Positions 8,900-16,494 of a stretch of 64,000 nucleotides of DNA are shown here, piece by piece. This DNA comes from Bacteroidales bacterium (GTDB lineage Bacteria > Bacteroidota > Bacteroidia > Bacteroidales > JAGOPY01): the NCBI GenBank assembly GCA_017991835.1, contig JAGOPY010000001.1, forward strand, positions 1 to 64,000, in the 5' to 3' direction. Positions within the stretch are counted from its first letter, which is position 1; the number at the start of each line of letters is the position of its first letter. The notes under the pieces were generated by a model. That model did no database searches. It worked only from the letters and a program-made list of their open reading frames with translations, and was not told where the DNA came from. The position numbers and the translations under genes are program-made.

Positions 8900-9526
8900 T
8901 TAAAACCTGATCCCAAAATTCAGGCTGGGCTCAAAAATGTATTTAGGTGCGCCCTTTTCAACAGCTTTAAATGACTCCGGCATATTGGTGTTTACCGGCC
9001 AGTATTTGAGGGCATATGCGGGTTCAATAAAAACGCGCTTATCAAAGAACTCAAAACGATAACCCAGGATCATCTGAAGATACAACTGGAAACCCTTTTG
9101 GATCCTTTGGTCTTCAGAATCATAGAATTGCTGAATAAAAGGGGTGGCTTCTACGGTGGTAAACAGGTTTTTCCAGTGAAAGCGCTGGTAACCGAACCCT
9201 GCTCCCAAAGCCCTGACCTTTCCCGGGTACATTTCCTCAGAAGAACCATAAGTTCCCAGGGGTTCGTAGTAGGTCCAAGTAATGGCCTCAAAGATCAGGT
9301 TATCCTTTGCAGTAAGCCGGTATCCGTAATTCAACTGGAAGTAGTAGACGGGATCGCCCGGCCCGAAGTTCCCAAACATGAAAAGCGAGCTGCCCAGGGA
9401 ATGCCGCCGGATAATGTCATTGTTCTTTTCCCCGGCGGGCTCAGAATCTTCTAAAATCAGATCCTGACTAAATACCATGTGTGTAAACATGGCCATAGTT
9501 AATAATGCTAAAATGTACTTTTTCAT
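8900..9526 (-). CDS. Outer-membrane beta-barrel protein, paralogue 2
   Basis: 208 aa from MKKYILALLTMAMFTHMVFSQ (signal peptide; the longer upstream frame is rejected). Same fold and motifs as the downstream neighbour: FQLNYGYRLTAKDNLIFEAITWTYYEPLGTYG, MYPGKVRALGAGFGYQRFHWKNLFTTVEATPF, and ALKYWPVNTNMPESFKAVEKG, ending FEPSLNFGIRF. Gap to the paralogue is 75 bp. The 73-aa protein begins 20 bp further upstream, so the three may share a transcript. Confidence 0.8.
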   Translation of the reverse strand: MKKYILALLTMAMFTHMVFSQDLILEDSEPAGEKNNDIIRRHSLGSSLFMFGNFGPGDPVYYFQLNYGYRLTAKDNLIFEAITWTYYEPLGTYGSSEEMYPGKVRALGAGFGYQRFHWKNLFTTVEATPFIQQFYDSEDQRIQKGFQLYLQMILGYRFEFFDKRVFIEPAYALKYWPVNTNMPESFKAVEKGAPKYIFEPSLNFGIRF

Positions 9527-9545
9527 AATGTTATTGTTAAGGTTA

Positions 9546-9767
9546 TCATATGGATTGTTCGTTATGGTCATCAGCCGGATTGACCGAAATAAGCTTCAGG
9601 TTTAAATCCCTGACAAGGTTCAGTACCCCGTGCAAATGGGCTTCATCTTTCAGGTCGATCGAAAGAACCGTCTCAGTTCCTTCATGACGGATCTCCGTGT
9701 CTTCGAAACTCTCCTTCCATTTTTTGTCGAGATGACCCTTGATTTTTATAACCGTTTTGCCCTTCAT
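9546..9767 (-). CDS. Small conserved protein (73 aa), ACT-like fold possible
   Basis: 73 aa from MKGKTVIKIKGHLDKKWKE. The pattern of beta strand, helix, two strands and helix (VIKIKGHL, WKESFEDTEIRHE, TVLSIDLKDE, LHGVLNLVRDL, LKLISVNP) resembles small ferredoxin-like/ACT-type proteins found widely in Bacteroidota. No signal peptide. A start 19 codons upstream would overlap the terminator hairpin and is unlikely. Function unknown. Confidence 0.7.
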   Translation of the reverse strand: MKGKTVIKIKGHLDKKWKESFEDTEIRHEGTETVLSIDLKDEAHLHGVLNLVRDLNLKLISVNPADDHNEQSI

Positions 9768-9817
9768 TTTTTCAGGATTAAATACGGATACAAAAGTGTT
9801 GCGGCAGGGACAAAAAT

Positions 9818-9852
9818 AAATCACCCGCGAGGGTGAATTCAGCGGGTGATTT
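9818..9852 (-). terminator. Rho-independent terminator after the oxidoreductase gene
   Basis: Perfect 11-bp inverted repeat (AAATCACCCGC at 9818-9828 and its complement at 9842-9852) with a 13-nt loop. On the minus strand the stem is followed by TTTATTTTTG. It lies 52 bp past the oxidoreductase stop codon and separates that run from the small-protein/barrel genes. Confidence 0.8.
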
Positions 9853-9903
9853 GTTAAACGGAATGATACAAGTGCGGGTGAATCAAGCCGGGAGACTGGT
9901 TTC

Positions 9904-10875
9904 TCAATGTTGAACAGAAATGATCACATTCCCGGTTTTCTGCCCTTTCCCGACGTACCGGTAAGCATCGGCGATTTCTTCGAGGGAATATCTTCGGTCG
10001 ATTACCGGTAAAAATTTCCCTTCCCTTAAGAGTTTCTGCATAAACAGAACACTTCCGGCGCGGTCGAGGGGAAAAGGAAATACTACCTTTTTGGTATCAA
10101 ATACAGCGGTAATCATCGGCAGGAATATATTTTGCGCCATCCTGCCGGGTTCCGATGAAATATAGATTCCGCCTCGTTCCAGGATAGGTTTGCACCGGGA
10201 AAATGAGCTTTTTCCAACGGCGTCGAAGACGAATTTGAATTTCTCCTCCGGGCGGGTAAAATCCTCATTGACATAATCGATCACTTTTAACGCACCGATC
10301 GACTTTACCAGGTCTTCATCTTTTTTCCGGCAAACCGCCGTGACTTTTGCCCCGGAATTGTTCAGAAGCTGTACCGCAGAAGAGCCGATAGCCCCGGTTG
10401 CACCGTTCACAAGCACCTTCTGCCCTTCTTGAATATCCAGTTTATTAAGAAAATTAATGGCATAGTGAGCACCTTCTATGCTGGCGGCGGCCTGCTCATA
10501 AGTAATATGATCCGGAATTCGGGCCATCGCATTATTTTCTGATAATATAAGATATTGCGCGTGCGAGCTTAATCCGACATCATCAAACCCAAAAACACGA
10601 TCGCCTTCTCTGAATTTTGTAACATTTTTGCCGGCTGATATAATTTCACCTGCAAAATCAGTTCCCTGTACCGACCGCTTCGGGTGGATGACTCCGGTGA
10701 AAAGCCTGAAGATTAATGGTTTTCCACTCAGTACTGCACAATCGGTCCGGTTTACCGTGGTTGCAAATACCTTAATCAGCACTTCATGGTTTTTCGGAAC
10801 GGGCTTTTTAACAGTTTCAATCCGGAGAATATCCGGAGATCCGTATTGGTCTGATACTGCTGCTAACATGGTCAT
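9904..10875 (-). CDS. NAD(P)-dependent quinone oxidoreductase-like MDR protein
   Basis: 323 aa, zinc-free-type medium-chain dehydrogenase/reductase. N-terminal GroES-like fold (HEVLIKVFATTVNRTDCAVLSGKP, then GTDFAGEIISAGKNVTKFREGDRVFGF) and Rossmann nucleotide-binding domain with GATGAIGSSAVQLL at ~150-165. C-terminus RYVGKGQKTGNVIISV is typical. Usual length for the family. It is the last gene of the run that starts at the LytS kinase, 38 bp after the LuxR-type regulator and before a strong terminator, so it may be a target or partner of that regulation. Substrate cannot be read from sequence. Confidence 0.88.
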   Translation of the reverse strand: MTMLAAVSDQYGSPDILRIETVKKPVPKNHEVLIKVFATTVNRTDCAVLSGKPLIFRLFTGVIHPKRSVQGTDFAGEIISAGKNVTKFREGDRVFGFDDVGLSSHAQYLILSENNAMARIPDHITYEQAAASIEGAHYAINFLNKLDIQEGQKVLVNGATGAIGSSAVQLLNNSGAKVTAVCRKKDEDLVKSIGALKVIDYVNEDFTRPEEKFKFVFDAVGKSSFSRCKPILERGGIYISSEPGRMAQNIFLPMITAVFDTKKVVFPFPLDRAGSVLFMQKLLREGKFLPVIDRRYSLEEIADAYRYVGKGQKTGNVIISVQH

Positions 10876-10913
10876 TCTTACGATATTTTAATAATTCCGT
10901 TGCTGAATTTAAA

Positions 10914-13631
10914 TCAGATCAAACCCATTTCCTTTGCTTTTGCAACAGCCCGGGAGCGGCTATCCACACCAAGTTTGATGAATATATTTTTCAGATGGGT
11001 TTTTACCGTATTCAGGGAAACAAACAAACGATCCGCCATTTCCTGGTTCATTAAATCCTCTGCCATTAGCTTCATCATTTCCAGTTCACGTGCGCTCAAA
11101 GCCGATTCGGCCAGGCCCTTCTTCCGGTTATCTTTTCTTTCCAGTGCCAGTTTCAGGTTGCTGATGAACTTTTTCGGAATATGAGGTGATGCTGATGTTC
11201 CGGCATTGAATATTTTTTTGATGAGCGCATCAATAGGATCATTATTAAAGACGAAAAATGAAAGCAAGTTTTCTTCCGCGGCCAGCGCCATGGCTTCGGC
11301 CAGGACAGCCACGGCTTTTTCATACTCACCGCGCTTTTTGTACAGAATGGCATGGGCGGTTTTTAAATCGATGATTCTTTCAGCCCTGTTTCCGGCTATA
11401 GCCAGCGGGCACAAAGCCGATAAAAGTAATTCGGCTTCATCCAGTTGATTTTGCGCCAGTAACAACCGGAGATACGACGAATAGGCCGCTTCATTGGCAA
11501 ATGTTTTCTCTTGATCAAGATCCAGCCCAAAACCGGATGCAGCATCCCGGGCCTTATCCATCTGATTTTTGTCGAGGAACATAAAAATCTTCCATCCCAT
11601 GTAATAAGCATTCATAAAGGGCGGAAGCTTTTCTATGTTCATAATTTCGTCAAGCTCGGCGATTCTTCTTTCTGCTTCAACCTCTCCCCGGTCGCGAAGA
11701 ATAACCGAATAAACCATTAAAATCATCGCTTTTAATAAACTGTCTTTGCCGGATTTGCAAAGATCATAGGCGATTTTAATATTGTCGAAGGCCTTGTCAT
11801 TCTCCGCCCACATAAAGTACGAAGTGCCTAAAATGTAATACAGTGAGGCAAAAGTCCAGTCTGCTTTGGTGATTTGAGAATAGCCGCGAGCTTTCAGAAG
11901 CGTAAGCAGCTCCATGCATTTTTTATAGGCTGACCGGTAGTGGCCCAGCTGCTGCTCGTTTTCAGCCATACGGATAGCGGTGGTGGAGATCAGGTAAATG
12001 TTCCCGGATTTTTTCGCAAAGTCGAGCGCTTTCAAAAAGGCCGCATTGCTACGCTCCAGGTCACCTTTCGAATACCAGGCAATCCCTTCCGAAAACCAGG
12101 CCCAGCTAAACCATTGCGGATCATCTTCCGGAAGGTATTCCATGGCCCTCTTACTGTACGCAAAAATTTTTTCCGAATGGGTGTCATGGGATTTCAGATA
12201 AGTGTAGGCTACTGCAATCTTTCCGGATAGTTTTTTATATCCCTGAGCTTCCTTTAAAGCAATATCTCTGCTTTTCAGTTTCTCATTGACCATCCAGTCG
12301 GCGCATGCCAGATATGGTTCAGCATGGCCGATCTGGCCGGATGTGATCAATACCCATGCGTAATAAAAGCAGAAGTCAGCATTGCGTTGAATCCATTCAT
12401 CGGGTAAAATCGCACCATATCTTAAAATAGCGGCATGCTTTCCATTGCACCACATTTCCTCAACCACCTTGCTGATCAGTTGAAGGCTCTTTTCATAATT
12501 CTGGCCGGCCAGTGCATTTTCAATGGCCAAATCGGTCATTTGGTGCTGTTCAAACCATTCGCAAGCTTTGGTGCGAATATCCGCAGCATTCGTAATCATC
12601 TGCTGCTGAAATCGTTGCTTTAACAAATCGGAAAACAAATGATGATACCGGTACCAGTTTCTTTCCGAATCCAAAGGAATAACAAACATGTTATTCCTTT
12701 CCAGGTGTTCAATGATGAAACGGCTGTCGTTCCTGTTCAGAACCCAATCACATAACGAAGCGTTCATCTGATCCAGCAGCGATGTTTTCAACAAGAATTC
12801 CCTGATGTCGTCCGGTTGTGTTTTCAGTACCTCCTCCATGAGATAATCCATGATGTACTGGTTCTCGCCCTGCAAATCCCGGATGAATTCCGACACATCT
12901 CTGCGTTGCTGCACCGATAAAGCCGCTAGCTGTAACCCGGCAATCCAGCCTTCTGTTCTGGATTCCAGCAAATAAACATCTTCATTGGATAATCCCAGTT
13001 TCAGCTTTTTATTGAACAGGGCGGAAATATCGTGTGCCGTAAAACTCAGATCGGCCAAACGTAGTTCGACCATCTGATGCTGGCTTCTGATCCTTGCCAG
13101 AGGTAAAGCGGGGTCCGACCGGGTCAGGATCACAAGATGAATGTTTCCTGGAATATATTGCAGGATAAAGTTGATTAATTCAACGACTTCGCGGCTGCTG
13201 ACATGGTGGAAATCGTCGAGGACCAGTATAAAGTCATGTTTGATGCGGAGAATATCGTTGATCAGAAGGGTGGCAATGGCTTCGGGAGATGGCTTATTTG
13301 GCGACTGCAACAACCTAAGGGCGGACTGTCCGAATTCTTTCCGGACACCTTGTATTCCTGAAATAATATAGCTTAAGAACTCTTCCGGATCATTGTCGCC
13401 TTTATCGATGGAAAACCATGCGGCAGGGATCTTTTGCTGATGGATCCAGTCGCATACCAGGGTTGTTTTGCCAAAACCGGCAGGTGCGGAGATCAGGATC
13501 AGCTTACGGTTCAGCCCGCAATTAAGCTTGTCAAACAGATCTTCCCGGTGAACCGTTTGATCACCCGGAGAGGGGATATGTAGTTTTGTCAGAAGCATAG
13601 GCTCATTAATCTTTCCAGGGTGATGGCCCAT
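10914..13631 (-). CDS. MalT-like LuxR-family ATP-dependent regulator (LAL)
   Basis: 905 aa. N-terminal STAND-type NTPase: Walker A APAGFGKTT (~49-57), Walker B-like FILVLDDFHH (~134-143). Central ~450-aa TPR-like helical region, typical of MalT. C-terminal LuxR helix-turn-helix (LSARELEMMKLMAEDLMNQEMADRL...VSLNTVKTHLKNIF) at ~840-905. Such proteins are ligand- and ATP-dependent transcription activators. The start is 2 bp after the LytTR gene stop, so the two are translationally close. Inducer not identifiable. A Met 11 codons in is an alternative start. Confidence 0.92.
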   Translation of the reverse strand: MGHHPGKINEPMLLTKLHIPSPGDQTVHREDLFDKLNCGLNRKLILISAPAGFGKTTLVCDWIHQQKIPAAWFSIDKGDNDPEEFLSYIISGIQGVRKEFGQSALRLLQSPNKPSPEAIATLLINDILRIKHDFILVLDDFHHVSSREVVELINFILQYIPGNIHLVILTRSDPALPLARIRSQHQMVELRLADLSFTAHDISALFNKKLKLGLSNEDVYLLESRTEGWIAGLQLAALSVQQRRDVSEFIRDLQGENQYIMDYLMEEVLKTQPDDIREFLLKTSLLDQMNASLCDWVLNRNDSRFIIEHLERNNMFVIPLDSERNWYRYHHLFSDLLKQRFQQQMITNAADIRTKACEWFEQHQMTDLAIENALAGQNYEKSLQLISKVVEEMWCNGKHAAILRYGAILPDEWIQRNADFCFYYAWVLITSGQIGHAEPYLACADWMVNEKLKSRDIALKEAQGYKKLSGKIAVAYTYLKSHDTHSEKIFAYSKRAMEYLPEDDPQWFSWAWFSEGIAWYSKGDLERSNAAFLKALDFAKKSGNIYLISTTAIRMAENEQQLGHYRSAYKKCMELLTLLKARGYSQITKADWTFASLYYILGTSYFMWAENDKAFDNIKIAYDLCKSGKDSLLKAMILMVYSVILRDRGEVEAERRIAELDEIMNIEKLPPFMNAYYMGWKIFMFLDKNQMDKARDAASGFGLDLDQEKTFANEAAYSSYLRLLLAQNQLDEAELLLSALCPLAIAGNRAERIIDLKTAHAILYKKRGEYEKAVAVLAEAMALAAEENLLSFFVFNNDPIDALIKKIFNAGTSASPHIPKKFISNLKLALERKDNRKKGLAESALSARELEMMKLMAEDLMNQEMADRLFVSLNTVKTHLKNIFIKLGVDSRSRAVAKAKEMGLI

Positions 13632-13633
13632 CG

Positions 13634-14317
13634 TCAGTCTTTCAGGTTCAGGGCGGCTTTAAATTTCTCACGGTAGCCCGCACCGATGGGAATACGCTGG
13701 GCGCCTATTTTAATGATCGCCCGCTCGATGCTTTCAATTTTATTGATGGCTACAATAAAGGATTTGTGGACCCGAATAAAATTATCGGCCGGCAACTGGC
13801 TTTCCATCGTTTGAAAATTCTGAAGGGTCATAATCCTGTTTTTGGGCGTTACGATCCTCAGATATGCTCCCTGGCCTTCAATATACAGGATATCAGCAAA
13901 ATTAATGCGTTCCATCCGGTATTCCGTCTTCACAAACATATAATCTTTAGAAGGTTTATGAGCCGGATCAACCTTAATTTTATCGATCGCTTTCAGGAAC
14001 CGCTCAAACGAATAGGGCTTCAGTAAATAATCGGTGACCGAATAATCAAATCCGCTGACCGCATATTGGTCATACGCCGATACAATGATGATCTGAGGCG
14101 GACTCCGGAGAGACTCAAGAAATTGTAAACCCGAAAATTGTTCCATCTGAATGTCAAGAAAAACCAGGTCAACCGGGTTGCCTTTTATAAATGAAATGGC
14201 ATCCAGTGCGTTGTTGAACGATGCCAATAAATTCAACAGCGGGACCTGGCGGATAAACCCCTCCAGCTTTTCAACGGCCAGAGGGGTATCGTCGATGACA
14301 ATGCAATTAACGGCCAT
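13634..14317 (-). CDS. LytTR-family response regulator
   Basis: 227 aa. Receiver domain with acidic pair D9-D10, phospho-acceptor D55 (VFLDIQM) and K100 (LLKPYSF). LytTR DNA-binding domain at ~125-227 (YMFVKTEYRMERINFADILYIEGQ, FIRVHKSFIVAINKIESIE). Overlaps the partner kinase gene by 11 bp, the usual cognate pair arrangement. By family knowledge it binds direct repeats upstream of target genes; I could not assign sites here. Confidence 0.94.
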   Translation of the reverse strand: MAVNCIVIDDTPLAVEKLEGFIRQVPLLNLLASFNNALDAISFIKGNPVDLVFLDIQMEQFSGLQFLESLRSPPQIIIVSAYDQYAVSGFDYSVTDYLLKPYSFERFLKAIDKIKVDPAHKPSKDYMFVKTEYRMERINFADILYIEGQGAYLRIVTPKNRIMTLQNFQTMESQLPADNFIRVHKSFIVAINKIESIERAIIKIGAQRIPIGAGYREKFKAALNLKD

Positions 14318-15401
14318 TAATTTTTACGGTTAAATTCACCTTAAATGTACTGTTTTCCTGAATGAAATTTAAAAAATGCGAGTCGGGATAAAGCAGTTCG
14401 AGCCTGCGTTTTATATTTTTCAGGCCGATACCGCCCGCATGATCCCTGGATATTTTCTGTTCCTCGTTGAAAATATTGCTGCTCTCAAAAATTACGGTGT
14501 TACCTTCAATCCGGAACGAGAAACGAATGGCGTTCCGGGTGTTTTTATCGGTACAATGTTTAAAGGCATTCTCCACAAAAGGGATAAAAAGCATGGGCGC
14601 AATTTGAATGCGGTCAGTATCTCCGGAAACGTTGAAAGATACCAGTTCCCTGTTTGAGAATTGTATTTTCTGCAAATCGATATAGTCTTCAATATGCTTG
14701 ATTTCAAGAGATAACGGCACCCTGCCGGCATTCGTGTCATAAATCATATACCGCATGATGCCGGAGAGTTTGATCAATGTTTCGGATGCCTGATCGGCAT
14801 TGGTTTTTATCAGGCTGTCGATATTGTTCAGCGTATTGAAGAGAAAATGCGGACTGATCTGGTTTTTAAGCAGCGCCAGTTCACTCTTAAGGTTTTCCTG
14901 CGTTCGCCTTTCATGGGTGATCCAGACTTCCATCTTTCTGAAAAGGAGGCCAAACGTGGCAAAGGGGATGGCAAAAAGGCCGGTCATGACCAGGAAATAC
15001 GGGAACTCAAAACCAACCCGGATGGTCAGATATTTAAAGATTGTTGTAATAATAAATGGAAGGATAATAATCGTCAGTAATTTAAAGATCTGCCCTTTTA
15101 AATTGTGGGGTTTTAGCAGGAAATAGCAGGCGTAAAATATTCCCACGGGGAGGAGGATGTAAAGATAGAAGTTGAAAATGATCCCGAACAGGTTGGAACC
15201 TGAAAGAAAATAGGCGCCCATATCCGGGGGCTCGGTTAAAAAACGGAAGCTGTCTGATAATAAAGACCAGAATCTTACTTGATCTGTTCCCATCATATTG
15301 CTGAAGGTGCCAAATTCACGGGACCCAACGGAGATTACCCTAAAAATCGGGAAAATCATCCAGAACCCGGCATGCAATAAAATTTTCACTGAATTCTTCA
15401 T
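14307..15401 (-). CDS. LytS-type membrane sensor histidine kinase
   Basis: 364 aa. Four hydrophobic segments (about 7-25, 72-97, 106-125, 133-154) form the membrane sensor. Then a short coiled coil, the His_kinase motif NQISPHFLFNTLNNIDSLIK with H185, and a HATPase domain (LFIPFVENAFKHC, GGIGLKNIKRRLELLY). There is no periplasmic sensor domain of size, so the signal is probably sensed in the membrane. It starts the minus-strand run of kinase, LytTR regulator, LuxR-type regulator and oxidoreductase. Confidence 0.93.
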   Translation of the reverse strand: MKNSVKILLHAGFWMIFPIFRVISVGSREFGTFSNMMGTDQVRFWSLLSDSFRFLTEPPDMGAYFLSGSNLFGIIFNFYLYILLPVGIFYACYFLLKPHNLKGQIFKLLTIIILPFIITTIFKYLTIRVGFEFPYFLVMTGLFAIPFATFGLLFRKMEVWITHERRTQENLKSELALLKNQISPHFLFNTLNNIDSLIKTNADQASETLIKLSGIMRYMIYDTNAGRVPLSLEIKHIEDYIDLQKIQFSNRELVSFNVSGDTDRIQIAPMLFIPFVENAFKHCTDKNTRNAIRFSFRIEGNTVIFESSNIFNEEQKISRDHAGGIGLKNIKRRLELLYPDSHFLNFIQENSTFKVNLTVKINGR

Positions 15402-15532
15402 GGTTGAAAATGATTATAGTTAAACATGAAGCAAAATTCATCGGAAATATAAGGAATAAAAAATCCGTTTAACAAACGTGGCCTGTTTATTCATGAAATG
15501 ACGGGATTTATGATTAAGGGCCGGAAGCGCCA

Positions 15533-16297
15533 TTACACAGCAAAAACTTCAGATTCGCCGAAACGGGAAGCAATGGTTACGCGGGTGCCGTTGGCATGAG
15601 GTGCAAATAAATCAGTTACGATCTGCGGATGGTTGTTTTGACGGGAGAGGTGAGAAAGCACCAGCAGTTCCAGGAACGGGGCGCGATAACTGTTAAAGAG
15701 CTCCAGCGCCTGCAGGTTTGAAAGGTGCCCATTGCCCCCGCGGATTCGTCTTTTCAAAAAGTACGGATAGCGTCCTTCTTCGAGCATCGTCTCATCGTAA
15801 TTCGCTTCAAGGAAAGCTGCGTGACACCGGCTGAAGTGATGGATCAGCTGTTCGCATACCGAACCGATATCGGTAAAAATGCCCACTGTGATACCGCTTC
15901 CTGTCACGGTGAAGCTATGCGGATCGGCGGCGTCGTGATGTTTTTGAAAGGCTCTTACGGTCAGGCTGCCGAAATGCAATTCCTCATCGGCGGAAAACGG
16001 CTGCAAAAGGTGCGGTTCGATCCGGAGCAGGCTGTTCCGGTGAGTGGCAGGAGTGATACAGACCGGGATCCTGTGCTTCCGGGAAAGCACCTCCACGCCC
16101 CTGGTATGGTCGGAGTGCTCATGGGAGATCAAGATGGCCCTGACTTTTGTTAAGGACAGGCCCTGTCGTTTCAGTCGTTGTTCTGTCTCCCTGCACGAGA
16201 TGCCCGCGTCGATAAGCACGGCATCATGGTCGTTGCCAACATAGTAGCAATTTCCATTGCTTCCGGAATTGAGCGATGAGAGGTAGAGTCGGGACAT
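15533..16297 (-). CDS. MBL-fold metallo-hydrolase (YycJ/WalJ-like)
   Basis: 254 aa. Starts with SSLNSGSNGNCYYVG, followed by the metal-binding HxHxDH motif (H59, H61, D63, H64 in LISHEHSDHTRGVEV) and later ligands in FTDIGSV and NGHLSNLQ/LSHLSRQNNHP. Length and the N-terminal signature fit the YycJ/WalJ family of cytoplasmic metallo-beta-lactamase-fold proteins, reported as DNA exonuclease-like proteins. Monocistronic; 131 bp separate it from the kinase gene downstream on the same strand. Confidence 0.9.
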   Translation of the reverse strand: MSRLYLSSLNSGSNGNCYYVGNDHDAVLIDAGISCRETEQRLKRQGLSLTKVRAILISHEHSDHTRGVEVLSRKHRIPVCITPATHRNSLLRIEPHLLQPFSADEELHFGSLTVRAFQKHHDAADPHSFTVTGSGITVGIFTDIGSVCEQLIHHFSRCHAAFLEANYDETMLEEGRYPYFLKRRIRGGNGHLSNLQALELFNSYRAPFLELLVLSHLSRQNNHPQIVTDLFAPHANGTRVTIASRFGESEVFAV

Positions 16298-16494
16298 GGC
16301 TGCAAAGATCGTAAAAGTTGATGACGCGGGACAGGGTGATCAGGCGAAAGAACGATCAGGCGATCTGGTGAACGGACGATGTAAAAAGAAAACTGTTTGG
16401 TCAAACCAGACCATATAACTGATTAAGGTGAGATTTAGTACTTTTATATTTAGGTTATACGAAAAGATCTTCAAGTTATATAAAATAAAAGAAT

